Shown here: positions 8,487 through 16,134 of the stretch, piece after piece
How positions within the stretch are numbered: position 1 is the first letter of the stretch
Layout: every line of letters starts with the position of its first letter
From: an uncultured bacterium
GTDB taxonomy: Bacteria > Cyanobacteriota > Vampirovibrionia > Gastranaerophilales > Gastranaerophilaceae
DNA: 36,124 nt
Direction of reading: 5' to 3'
NCBI GenBank assembly: GCA_902797985.1
Contig: CADBUZ010000023.1
Span: forward strand, 1 to 36,124
Program-made: the position numbers and the translations under genes
The notes under the pieces: model-generated
Databases searched by the model: none
What the model saw: the letters and a program-made list of their open reading frames with translations, nothing else
Told to the model about the DNA's origin: nothing

Positions 8487-8864
8487 CTACTTGATTTCAA
8501 CAGTAGCACCAGCTTCTTCTAATTTCTTCTTAAGTTCTTCAGCTTCTGGCTTTTTCAAACCTTCTTTAACAGGTTTTGGAGCGTTATCAACTAAGTCTTT
8601 AGCTTCTTTCAAACCAAGACCGGTGATTTCTCTAACTTGTTTAAGAACAGCGATTTTGTTAGCACCAGCTGAAGCTAATACTAAAGTAACTTCAGCATCA
8701 GCATCATCAGCTGCAGGAGCTGCACCACCAGCTGCAGGAGCTGCTGCAACTGCTACAGGAGCTGCTGCTGATACGCCAAATTTTTCTTCCATAGCTTTTA
8801 CTAATTCAGAAGCTTCTAATAATGTTAAGCTTTCGATTTCTGCTAAAATAGTTTCTACACTCAT
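8487..8864 (-). CDS. rplL: 50S ribosomal protein L7/L12
   Basis: 125 residues, the normal length. The N-terminal dimerisation and L10-binding helices span about 1-32, an Ala/Pro/Gly hinge 33-56, and a C-terminal factor-binding domain includes G-A-N-K-I-x-V-L-K-x-V-R and [12 protein letters not shown]. As the multicopy stalk protein it recruits and stimulates translational GTPases. An AAGGAG site lies 6 bases before the ATG. It lies 74 bases after rplJ in one transcript under the L10 leader, and a terminator follows. Unlike the common arrangement, rpoB does not come next. Confidence 0.98.
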   Translation of the reverse strand: MSVETILAEIESLTLLEASELVKAMEEKFGVSAAAPVAVAAAPAAGGAAPAADDADAEVTLVLASAGANKIAVLKQVREITGLGLKEAKDLVDNAPKPVKEGLKKPEAEELKKKLEEAGATVEIK

Positions 8865-8938
8865 GATATTCTCCTTTTATTTTATCTTTGTTCTACTTAT
8901 TTTATCCAAACTGAGTTTGGACTTTTTCCTGCTTAAAA

Positions 8939-9460
8939 TTAAGCAGTTTTTGTATCTCTAACAGCTGCCATAGTTCTTGTAAGTTGTGACATAACAGCAT
9001 TGATAGAGTTTGCGATACCTGATGCAGGTGAATTGATGCAACCAAGCATTTTTGCATAGATTTCTGCCTTTGTAGGAAGATTAGCTAATGCTTTAGCCTC
9101 AGCTGCAGATAACAATTTGCCATCCATTGCTGCACCAATGATTTCGCCTTTTTTGTTTTCTTTAATGAATTTTGCCAATGCTTTTGCAGGCATAACTTGA
9201 TCGCCATAACCGAATGCTATTGCGATTGGACCTGTAAGAGCATCTGTCAATACTTCATATTCTGTTCCTTTTACGGCAATTTTTGCTAATGTATTTTTTG
9301 TTACCATATAGTCGCCATCTTCTTTTTGAAGTTCACGTCTAAGTTTGGTAATTTCTTCTACTGACATACCTTTATATTCAGTAAGTATAGCAACGTTTGC
9401 CTTTTCAATTTTTTCCTTAATTTGAGCGATTTTATCACTTTTAAAGGCTTTTGTTGACAT
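8939..9460 (-). CDS. rplJ: 50S ribosomal protein L10
   Basis: 173 residues from the ATG at 9460, which follows AAAGGAG by 7 bases. The frame could open at 9505, but those 15 codons include the Shine-Dalgarno and have no site of their own. The L10 features are an N-terminal rRNA-binding half with A-I-L-T-E-Y-K-G-M, L-R-R-E-L and TKNTLAKIA, a G-P-x-A-I-A-F-G segment, and a C-terminal helix that carries L7/L12 dimers. L10, as the L10-(L12) complex, is the usual repressor of its own operon through the leader at 9600-9703. rplK-rplA are not upstream in this window; gatA is divergent. Confidence 0.97.
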   Translation of the reverse strand: MSTKAFKSDKIAQIKEKIEKANVAILTEYKGMSVEEITKLRRELQKEDGDYMVTKNTLAKIAVKGTEYEVLTDALTGPIAIAFGYGDQVMPAKALAKFIKENKKGEIIGAAMDGKLLSAAEAKALANLPTKAEIYAKMLGCINSPASGIANSINAVMSQLTRTMAAVRDTKTA

Positions 9461-9502
9461 GTTTTGCTCCTTTTGTTTAATTTTTATCGACCTATTTTTA
9501 TG

Positions 9503-9539
9503 CAAAGTAAAAAGACTTTGCGAAAAACCGCAAAATCTT
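9503..9539 (-). terminator. Attenuator-like hairpin upstream of rplJ
   Basis: On the minus strand an 11-pair stem (9529-9539 with 9512-9522, one G-U) around a 6-base loop is followed by TTTTTACTTT. It stands between the L10 leader and the rplJ start, so it can act as a leader terminator. Confidence 0.65.
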
Positions 9540-9599
9540 ACACATAAAAATACTATTATATTTCGACTCTTGTGTAACCTAGGCTAGTCGGGTTTTCCC

Positions 9600-9703
9600 T
9601 TTTATAATTCGATGGTCTGAAAATCTGTGACTTTCATCTACGACAAGGACTCGCACCTTGTATCGCCACCGTAATAACTAACTGTCTGCGGTTTTGTGAG
9701 TCC
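9600..9703 (-). promoter_or_regulatory. L10 leader (ribosomal protein autoregulatory RNA)
   Basis: Read on the minus strand, the region starts with GGACTCAC (9703-9696), which pairs with GTGCGAGTCC (down to about 9647). It encloses ACCGCAGACAG and GGTGGCGA elements like those of the L10 leader family bound by L10-(L12). A second hairpin (GATG...GAC-CATC, about 9612-9637) and a GGGAAAACCC segment follow. It begins just after the promoter at 9704-9731 and precedes rplJ. Identification is from remembered family features plus gene context. Confidence 0.75.
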
Positions 9704-9731
9704 ATGATAGCAGATAAAACTTAAAAATCAA
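9704..9731 (-). promoter_or_regulatory. Promoter of rplJL
   Basis: On the minus strand, TTGATT (9726-9731), a 16-base spacer and TATCAT (9704-9709); transcription would start at the foot of the L10 leader. Confidence 0.7.
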
Positions 9732-9803
9732 GTACATGTTTTATTATGCGTTACATTTTTTAAAAATAACAGATATTCTTTAATTGCACTGAACACTTGC
9801 TGT

Positions 9804-9832
9804 TTTACTTTAGACTATTTTTTTGTTATAAT
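9804..9832 (+). promoter_or_regulatory. Promoter of gatA
   Basis: TTTACT (9804-9809), a 17-base spacer and a perfect TATAAT (9827-9832), 38 bases before the gatA ATG and divergent from the rplJL promoter. Confidence 0.65.
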
Positions 9833-9870
9833 CCCCTCATAGAGATTATTAGACTAAGAAAGGCGAATTG

Positions 9871-11349
9871 ATGAAAGAAATTTTAAAAAAGAGTGCAGCC
9901 GAACAAAGCAGATTGATTGCCGAAAAGCAAATTTCTGCAACTGAATTAACGCAAGCTGCATTAGATAGAATAAACGAAGTTGATGAAAAAATTGGTGCTT
10001 TTAATTCAGTAACCAATGACATAGCGTTAGAAACCGCAAAAAAAGTTGACAATATGGTTTCAAAAGGTGAACAACTACCACTGTTAGCAGGTGTTCCGTT
10101 AGCATTAAAAGATAATATGAATTTAATCGGTTCTAAAACAACTGCATCAAGTAAAATATTAGAAAATTTTGTTTCACCATACAATGCTACTGTTACTCAA
10201 AAACTTTTAGATAATTGTATTCCTATTGTTGGTAAAGCAAACTTAGATGAATTTGCAATGGGTTCATCAAATGAAAATTCAGCCTTCAAAAAGGTACATA
10301 ACCCTTGGGATTTAAATAAAGTTCCGGGAGGTTCATCAGGAGGCTCAGCAGCATCAGTTGCTGCTTGCGAAGCTACACTTGCATTAGGTTCAGACACAGG
10401 CGGAAGTATTCGTCTTCCTGCAAGTTTCTGTGGCGTTGTTGGTATGAAACCTACTTACGGTAGAGTTTCAAGATATGGTCTTATTGCATTTGCATCTTCA
10501 TTAGACCAAATAGGACCTTTCTCAAGAACTGTTGAAGATTCAGCTATGTTATTAGAAGTTATTTCAGGACATGATCCTCATGATTCTACTTCTTTGGACA
10601 TACCTGTAGAACAGTTCTCTAAGCATTTAAATGATGATATTAAAGGAAAGAAAATAGGTGTAATATCCGATCTTATGACTGACGCTGTGTCTGAAGACGT
10701 TAGAAAAGCAGTAGAACACGCTGTTGAAGTGTATAAATCATTAGGGGCTGAAGTTGTTGAAGTTTCACTACCTAAACTAAAATATTCTATCGGAATATAT
10801 TATATTTTAGCGACAGCTGAATGTAGTTCTAACCTTGCAAGATTTGACGGTGTTAGATATGGTCATAGAACAGCTAACCCTGAAAACTTGATTGATTTAT
10901 ATTGTAAATCAAGAGCAGAAGGATTTGGAGATGAAGTTAAAAGAAGAATAATGTTGGGTACATATGCTTTGAGCTCAGGCTATTATGATGCATATTATAA
11001 AAAAGCTCAACAAATGAGAAGACTAGTCGCTGATGAATTTAATGAAGTATTCAAAAAGGTTGATGCATTAATATCTCCAACTTGTCCAAACACAGCATTT
11101 GAACTGGGTGCCAGAACAGAAGATCCGCTTGCGATGTATTTAACAGATATTGCAACAATTTGTGCAAATTTAGTTGGTATTCCTGCAATGAGTGTTCCTG
11201 CAGGCTTTGACTCTGACGGCATGCCTATCGGATTACAGTTGATGACTCCTCAGTTGAAAGAAGCTGATTTGTTCAACTTTGGATACAAATTTGAACAAGA
11301 AAATGATTTTTATAAACAACTTGCAAAAGATATTTGTTGTTGTGCATAA
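9871..11349 (+). CDS. gatA: Asp-tRNA(Asn)/Glu-tRNA(Gln) amidotransferase subunit A
   Basis: 492 residues, full length for GatA. The amidase-signature Ser-cisSer-Lys triad is visible: Lys80 in PLALKDN, Ser155 in GGSSGGSA and Ser179 in SDTGGSIRLP. GatA hydrolyses glutamine and channels ammonia to GatB, which amidates mischarged Glu-tRNA(Gln) or Asp-tRNA(Asn). The ATG at 9871 follows AAAGGCG; a TTG three bases earlier is less likely. It is monocistronic here, with gatB and gatC elsewhere. Its own TATAAT promoter and a strong terminator flank it. The CCC at residues 489-491 is a small oddity. Confidence 0.97.
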   Translation: MKEILKKSAAEQSRLIAEKQISATELTQAALDRINEVDEKIGAFNSVTNDIALETAKKVDNMVSKGEQLPLLAGVPLALKDNMNLIGSKTTASSKILENFVSPYNATVTQKLLDNCIPIVGKANLDEFAMGSSNENSAFKKVHNPWDLNKVPGGSSGGSAASVAACEATLALGSDTGGSIRLPASFCGVVGMKPTYGRVSRYGLIAFASSLDQIGPFSRTVEDSAMLLEVISGHDPHDSTSLDIPVEQFSKHLNDDIKGKKIGVISDLMTDAVSEDVRKAVEHAVEVYKSLGAEVVEVSLPKLKYSIGIYYILATAECSSNLARFDGVRYGHRTANPENLIDLYCKSRAEGFGDEVKRRIMLGTYALSSGYYDAYYKKAQQMRRLVADEFNEVFKKVDALISPTCPNTAFELGARTEDPLAMYLTDIATICANLVGIPAMSVPAGFDSDGMPIGLQLMTPQLKEADLFNFGYKFEQENDFYKQLAKDICCCA

Positions 11350-11366
11350 AATATTATATTTAATAT

Positions 11367-11398
11367 AAAAGCCGACTTGAAAACCAAGTCGGCTTTTT
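11367..11398. terminator. Bidirectional intrinsic terminator
   Basis: A perfect 12-pair stem (AAAAGCCGACTT at 11367-11378 with 11386-11397) between convergent gatA and the uridine-kinase-like gene. Confidence 0.92.
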
Positions 11399-11419
11399 AA
11401 TGTTTAAAAATTAATTTTA

Positions 11420-12256
11420 TTAACAAATTTCAGATAATCTGTTTAAAATTTTATCTGTAATTTCTTGAATATATTCTTGTGTAACCATACCATTGATAAT
11501 ACAATCAGCAATTTCATAATTTGGTCTGATATATTGTTGAGCTGTTTTATTAACATCTGCATATTGCATATCTGCTGCAGCACCGGTTTTACCTCTTGAA
11601 GCAGCTCTTGAGTACCAACGATCCTTTATTACGTTTAATGGTGTAAATACATAAACTTTCACATCCATAACGTCACGAACTTCTTTATTTAACACGTACA
11701 AACCTTCTGTTAAAACAACTTTTGCAGGACGTTTAATTTCCCCATTAACATCTGATACACAAGTTTTAAAATCATATTTCGGAGAAACAATTGCTGTTCC
11801 TGACTTTAAACACAACAAATGTTCTCTCATAAGTTCTAAATCAATAACATCAGGAGTATCGAAACTAAAACCTGTTTTGAATAACTCCTCATAACTTCCT
11901 GCTTCTTGAAGTTCTTTAGACGTATCTTTATAATAATCGTCTTGACGAATAACTGTATAAATACCGTCTTTATTGTCTTTCACACAAGCTTTTACGGTAT
12001 TATCAACAAAAACCGTTTTTCCTGATGCGCTTTCTCCTGTTATACCGATAAGAAAAGTTTTTTTCTTTTCTTGGACAACTTTTCTTGCAATATCCATAAT
12101 AAAACCATCTCTAACATGCAAAAATAATGGTTGTTCAACTCGACTGTCTTCATCAAGTATTTCTTTTAAACACTCAACAATACTGGATATTAGGTTCATG
12201 TCCAATCGGCTTGAATAAAAATTGTAATCTGTAAACTCGTAAGTATCTAACATCAT
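11420..12256 (-). CDS. P-loop kinase of the uridine kinase/phosphoribulokinase family
   Basis: 278 residues. A Walker A motif GESASGKT (residues 74-81) sits in a GITGESASGKTVFVDN context typical of this family. It is followed by the R-Q-D-D-Y-Y-K segment (like QDSYYK of uridine kinases), the F-D-x-P-D-x-I-D-L block and V-V-L-T-E-G-L-Y-V (like LEGILL). A basic R-A-A-S-R-G-K-T-G lid is present. It probably phosphorylates a nucleoside or a sugar-type alcohol with ATP. The first about 65 residues precede the kinase fold and are not typical of Udk, so the substrate is uncertain. Two ATGs stand at the start (12256 and 12253) after GGTGTG. It is single, between a terminator and a long gene-free gap. 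Confidence 0.8.
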   Translation of the reverse strand: MMLDTYEFTDYNFYSSRLDMNLISSIVECLKEILDEDSRVEQPLFLHVRDGFIMDIARKVVQEKKKTFLIGITGESASGKTVFVDNTVKACVKDNKDGIYTVIRQDDYYKDTSKELQEAGSYEELFKTGFSFDTPDVIDLELMREHLLCLKSGTAIVSPKYDFKTCVSDVNGEIKRPAKVVLTEGLYVLNKEVRDVMDVKVYVFTPLNVIKDRWYSRAASRGKTGAAADMQYADVNKTAQQYIRPNYEIADCIINGMVTQEYIQEITDKILNRLSEIC

Positions 12257-12694
12257 TTCACACCATCAACTATTTAATTATTAAATCTATTTTACAGTAA
12301 ACCATATTATTTTTCTTTCATTTATTATGAATTGTTAACTATAATTTTTAGAAAATATTTTGGGTTGATACATTTATTTTCTGAATCAATAATCGGGTAC
12401 AATTCAATTATACACTTGTTATTCAAATAAAGCTCGCAACAAATTTTTTTTGCTATCTAATATGTTAAAAATTGTATCAATTTCAATGATATCAATATAA
12501 AAGCATGCTTTTTTATATTTTTAAAAATAAGATTTTTTTAAATCACACCTTCGAATACACTGTCCTCATTGAGTTACAGCCTTTATGTAATTTCTTTAAA
12601 CTGCCTAAAACCTTGCGTGATGTGTAAACACACAAACTTAATATATCGTTACATTAGATAGCAAAAATAATCAAAAAAATGTTTTTATCTAAAT
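12257..12694. other. Gene-free AT-rich region with long inverted repeat
   Basis: No convincing reading frame. It holds a perfect 15-base inverted repeat (TTTTTGCTATCTAAT at 12447-12461, complement at 12653-12667) about 190 bases apart, ending 27 bases before the next gene. Inside are a terminator-like palindrome AAAAGCATGCTTTT (12499-12512) with following T-runs and an imperfect GTGAT/ATCAC pairing (12541-12620). A possible plus-strand promoter, TTGATA (12365-12370), 17 bases, AATAAT (12388-12393), would give a short RNA ending at the palindrome. All of this is weakly supported except the repeats themselves. Confidence 0.5.
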
Positions 12695-14140
12695 ATGAAG
12701 ATTAATCACAATAACCTTATTGGTGTTGTACCTGCTTCTCAAAAGCCAACAAACCAAGAGAAGCAGTCTTGTGCTGTTCGTGATTATAAAGAAAGCGGAT
12801 TAAATAATATTGCCGCATATAATAAAGCTTCAATAAATTTTAAAGGATATTACGGTGATCAACAACCTGCAAAAAAACTTTTTTGGATATTAACAGGTAG
12901 AAACAATATTTATAAAGATGATGAAACAGAGATGAGAACGTATCACACTCAATCAGGCAAAAAATGGGTAACTACCAATCCTGAAGATTTACTAAAACGT
13001 TCTCCTGAACAGGCTATACAAAGTATTTGTACATTAAATAATAATTATGAAATTCCTTCTTATATATTATCCCCAAATTACGGTGACAAGTGGGGAAGAA
13101 GGGCAAATTATATTGAGATTAATCCTCGAACAGTTGCAATGACAATAGGTGATGAAAAACAAGAGGGATTATTGAATGTAATAAAACTATTACCTGCGAT
13201 ACCGCCATCATCTAAAAGTTACGCAAACTGTATAATATTATCACAGTTATATCCGACAATGTTCGGACAAGATAACAAAATAGGAGATAAGTCGCTTTAT
13301 ACCGTAGATTTACATTCAGGAATATCACCCAATCTAACATCAAGAAATTTAGCTCGAGGTGGTCAACGTATGGGCGATGACGAACAAGTAAAAGCCTTTA
13401 ATGATTTAGCACATATAAGAGGTCTGAAAACAGGAATAAGAATGCCTTTATCAGAAGGACAAATGACTGTTCAAGGCAGACCTTTCAATTGGGATAAAGA
13501 CGAGAAAGCATTTATTGATGCTTGCTGTTGGGCTGTAGAATTGGGATTTGATTCAATCTTTTTTGATAGTGCAAAACATGTTGGCGATTATGATATGGGT
13601 AATTATTGCGGACAAGGCAGAGTTCCTAATTACAAACAAATGCAATATATAACAAGTCAAATTCGAGAAAAGACAGGAAGAAATGATATTTCTATAATTG
13701 GTGAAAAATGTACAGATGACAACAGATTTAATGATTTAGGTTATACTGCAGGAAATGACTGGGGCAAAGCTGACAATTTTGACAGTGTAATGCACGAATT
13801 TAAAAAACAACGTTGGAATGATGAATATGCAGCAGGGCCAATCATATCTGATGATAACGACTATGGTGAAATCAATTTTGAAACACGATTAAACAGAATT
13901 AAAAATGCTTTCAATGCATATGAAGACATTAGCTATAGATTGCCAACATATATGCAAATGACCGATATATTTCCTCTTTCACCATATACAAGTACTCACG
14001 AGCAAATGATGAAAAGTGAAAATCGTTCTACATATGGTGATATAGAAAGCGGTTATAATAATATTTTCAACACATCTCCTGAAGCTTATGACTACAGAAT
14101 GAACGTGTATAAAGAATTTGCTAATTCTATCGGACAATAA
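12695..14140 (+). CDS. Unknown protein, possibly a divergent TIM-barrel glycoside hydrolase
   Basis: 481 residues, no signal peptide, no membrane segment and no clear Shine-Dalgarno before the ATG. Three spaced motifs resemble the alpha-amylase (GH13) order. First is an L-Y-T-V-D-L-H-S segment. Next is GFDSIFFDSAKHVGDYD near residues 284-300, where D-S-A-K-H mimics the nucleophile strand R-x-D-A-A-K-H. Then comes SIIGEKCTDD, which mimics the acid/base Glu strand. The N-terminal INFKGYYGD is a style I associate with Gastranaerophilales proteins. No classical GH13 His-Asp (NHD) region was found, so activity is uncertain. A long inverted repeat ends just upstream. Confidence 0.6.
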   Translation: MKINHNNLIGVVPASQKPTNQEKQSCAVRDYKESGLNNIAAYNKASINFKGYYGDQQPAKKLFWILTGRNNIYKDDETEMRTYHTQSGKKWVTTNPEDLLKRSPEQAIQSICTLNNNYEIPSYILSPNYGDKWGRRANYIEINPRTVAMTIGDEKQEGLLNVIKLLPAIPPSSKSYANCIILSQLYPTMFGQDNKIGDKSLYTVDLHSGISPNLTSRNLARGGQRMGDDEQVKAFNDLAHIRGLKTGIRMPLSEGQMTVQGRPFNWDKDEKAFIDACCWAVELGFDSIFFDSAKHVGDYDMGNYCGQGRVPNYKQMQYITSQIREKTGRNDISIIGEKCTDDNRFNDLGYTAGNDWGKADNFDSVMHEFKKQRWNDEYAAGPIISDDNDYGEINFETRLNRIKNAFNAYEDISYRLPTYMQMTDIFPLSPYTSTHEQMMKSENRSTYGDIESGYNNIFNTSPEAYDYRMNVYKEFANSIGQ

Positions 14141-14163
14141 ATATTTACTATAATAAAAGTAAT

Positions 14164-15246
14164 TTATATTTCGCCTGTTAACTTGTTATAGTTATTAAGG
14201 TAAATTTTTGCTTGTTTTTCTTTTCCAAGTTTTTTGTATACATATGCCATATTATAATGAAAATCCGCAATACTATTTTTTATCTCTAATGCTCTTATAA
14301 AAGCAGTTTTAGCCTTTTTTAAATCTCCAATTTTTAAATATGCACAACCTAAGTTATAAAATACATATGGATTATTTGGGTTGTATTTCCCTGCCATTTT
14401 ATATTGCTCTATTGCCATATTAAATTTATCATCACTCAAATAAAGATTTCCGAGATTGTAATATGCTTTATAATAAGTTTTTTCTACTAAGATAGCCCTT
14501 CCATACATAAAAGCAGCTTCGTCTTTTTTATCTTTATCCATTAAAATATTTCCCATCAAAAGCCAAGCTTCCGCAGGTCTTTTATCTTCAGGAATTTTAG
14601 CAAAGGCACTCAAAGATTCATCCAAATTGTTATCTGTGTATAATGCAACAGCTTGCTGATATTGATTGGATAATTCCTGTAATTCTCTATATTGTTGTTT
14701 CTCTTTTTCTTGCTGCTGTCTTAACTTTTCTGCTTTTTCTTCTTCCTTTATTATTTTTTGAGCAGGTTCAGTTGTGTGAACGGTTTCTTTTTCAGTTGGT
14801 ACATCTTTTTTTGATTTTGTCACACTTTCATTTTTTAGAGGTGACTTTTCTTGTTTTATTTTATTTGTTTGTTTTTCATCTGTTTTAGTGACATTTTTTG
14901 AAGGTTCTGCCGTTTTAACAGTTTCTTTTTTTACGGGTGTATCCTTTTTTAATTTTGTAATACCCTCATTTGGAGCAGGTAATTTGTCTTGTTTTATTTC
15001 ATTAATAAGTTTTTCATCAGACTTATTTAGCTTAATAGAAGACTTATTTTTAGATTTAATCTTTTTCTCAGTTGGTTTTATTCTATGAATAATCCAATTT
15101 GTATTTTTACTTTGTGAAAAAGAAGAATTAATTTCTTCTGCAGGGTTAGTAAAACCATTTTCGGGAGTGCTTACAGAAAGCTCAGCTGAATTAACAAAAT
15201 TCATTGAACACAAACATAACCATAATGTTAAAGCAATCTTTTTCAT
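14164..15246 (-). CDS. Exported TPR protein with Lys-rich linker
   Basis: 360 residues. A signal peptide (about 1-20, ending N-S-A) directs export. Residues 55-170 are a Lys/Glu/Thr-rich low-complexity linker built from two about 46-residue copies (76-121 and 122-167, both S/T-D-E-K ... P-x-x-N-E ... T-K-x-K-K-D ... K-E-T-V). A short coiled coil follows (about 168-200). Four or more TPR units fill 200-355 (A-Y-Y-N-L-G-N-L-Y, Y-F-N-L-G-C-A-Y type helices). TPRs mediate protein contacts, and the linker could span the periplasm or peptidoglycan. The ATG has no Shine-Dalgarno and is predicted leaderless from the promoter at 15253-15282. Partner unknown. Confidence 0.85.
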   Translation of the reverse strand: MKKIALTLWLCLCSMNFVNSAELSVSTPENGFTNPAEEINSSFSQSKNTNWIIHRIKPTEKKIKSKNKSSIKLNKSDEKLINEIKQDKLPAPNEGITKLKKDTPVKKETVKTAEPSKNVTKTDEKQTNKIKQEKSPLKNESVTKSKKDVPTEKETVHTTEPAQKIIKEEEKAEKLRQQQEKEKQQYRELQELSNQYQQAVALYTDNNLDESLSAFAKIPEDKRPAEAWLLMGNILMDKDKKDEAAFMYGRAILVEKTYYKAYYNLGNLYLSDDKFNMAIEQYKMAGKYNPNNPYVFYNLGCAYLKIGDLKKAKTAFIRALEIKNSIADFHYNMAYVYKKLGKEKQAKIYLNNYNKLTGEI

Positions 15247-15252
15247 AACTTA

Positions 15253-15282
15253 ATTATACGATAAGTTTTGTATAAAATCCAA
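15253..15282 (-). promoter_or_regulatory. Leaderless promoter of the TPR gene
   Basis: On the minus strand, TTGGAT (15277-15282), 18 bases and a perfect TATAAT (15253-15258). The ATG starts exactly 6 bases after the hexamer, which places +1 on the start codon. Confidence 0.75.
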
Positions 15283-15302
15283 TTTTGGACAATAAAAATC
15301 CC

Positions 15303-15353
15303 TTGTTTAATAAACAATTGTTTATAGACTTTAAGCCAACAATACATTATAAT
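15303..15353 (+). promoter_or_regulatory. Promoter and palindromic operator candidate
   Basis: TAGACT (15325-15330), 17 bases and TATAAT (15348-15353) serve the phosphatase-like gene. Directly upstream are a perfect 14-base palindrome TAAACAATTGTTTA (15311-15324) and an overlapping near-palindrome TTGTTTAATAAACAA (15303-15317). These sit between two divergent promoters and could bind a dimeric regulator. Confidence 0.55.
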
Positions 15354-15373
15354 AATAAAAAGAGGTACTACTT

Positions 15374-15982
15374 ATGTTAAAAAGAAAATGCAAAATTACA
15401 TTTATATCTCACGGTGAAACTGTATATTCTCAAGAAGGCAGAATATCAGACTCAGAAAAATACCCTCCGTTGACTGAAAATGGACAGGAAGAAATTGAAA
15501 AAGTATGTGAATATTTAAAAAAACGTGGAATTAAAAACGATAAAATATTTACAAGTCCCGCTGTCAGATGTATTCAAAGCGTTGAACCAATAACAAAATT
15601 ATTCAAAAAAGATTTTGAAGTTTTGGATAATTTATATGTTAGAAAATGCGGATGTTTAAACGGAAAAACATTTGAAACAGTTTCAAAACAATATTCTGAT
15701 GATTTCCCGACAATAGCAAACATAGATGTAAAAGATTGCGAAAAACTTGTAGATTTTAACAAAAGAGTACTGGATGAGATAACAAAATTAGTAAAATCAA
15801 ACCTTAACTCAAGATTGATAATAGTGACCTATCCAATGGTAATACAGTCAATAGTTGCACAAATTTTAAACGTAGAACCTAAAGATCAATATAAAATCCT
15901 AATAAAAACAGGCAGTTTGACGCAAATAAGTTTTTTTGAAAACTGGGCAAGCTTAATCTACTCCGGATATGTTCCGTTGTAA
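15374..15982 (+). CDS. Degenerate histidine phosphatase (phosphoglycerate mutase fold)
   Basis: 202 residues after AAAGAGG. The fold is recognisable: I-S-H-G-E-T at 11-16, the D-x-E-K-Y-P-P-L-T-x-x-G-Q-E substrate segment and T-S-P-A-V-R-C-I-Q-S. However, the first Arg of the R-H-G motif is Ser12, and the second catalytic His, normally in S-H-G near the C-terminus, is replaced by T-Y-P (Tyr153). His13 and the middle Arg remain. The missing residues suggest a non-catalytic family member with a binding or regulatory role, or decay. Its TAA stop is the first three bases of a MITE-like element, so the C-terminus may have been set by the insertion. It is divergent from the TPR gene. Confidence 0.8.
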   Translation: MLKRKCKITFISHGETVYSQEGRISDSEKYPPLTENGQEEIEKVCEYLKKRGIKNDKIFTSPAVRCIQSVEPITKLFKKDFEVLDNLYVRKCGCLNGKTFETVSKQYSDDFPTIANIDVKDCEKLVDFNKRVLDEITKLVKSNLNSRLIIVTYPMVIQSIVAQILNVEPKDQYKILIKTGSLTQISFFENWASLIYSGYVPL

Positions 15983-16134
15983 ATTAAAGTTTAGCAAACG
16001 AAGTTTGCTAAACAGTGAATAGGTGAATAGTGAATAAGTGACTAAGTATAAATCTTATTCACATAGTCACTTAATCACTTAATCACTTAATCACTTTAAA
16101 GTTTATCGAGCGAAGCTCGATAAACTTTAATTTA
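15980..16134. mobile_element. MITE-like palindromic element, copy B
   Basis: Same build as copy A at 353-538. It has perfect 14-base terminal inverted repeats (TAAATTAAAGTTTA at 15980-15993, complement at 16121-16134), one base different from copy A. The left hairpin GTTTAGCAAAC-GAA-GTTTGCTAAAC spans 15989-16013. The left arm carries 7-8-base GTGAATA-type units (about 16013-16045) and the right arm five 8-base units (16055-16094), three of them TTAATCAC. The right hairpin AGTTTATCGAGC-GAA-GCTCGATAAACT spans 16100-16126. It has no coding capacity. The inner repeat word differs completely from copy A while the ends are conserved. Confidence 0.75.

Noticed and set aside
8455-8961. 168-codon plus-strand frame over rplL
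   Set aside because: It is the antisense shadow of the Ala-rich rplL gene, with no ribosome site.
9612-9703. Folded region that at first looked like a tRNA
   Set aside because: No acceptor stem, anticodon arm or T-loop pattern; the features and position fit an L10 leader.
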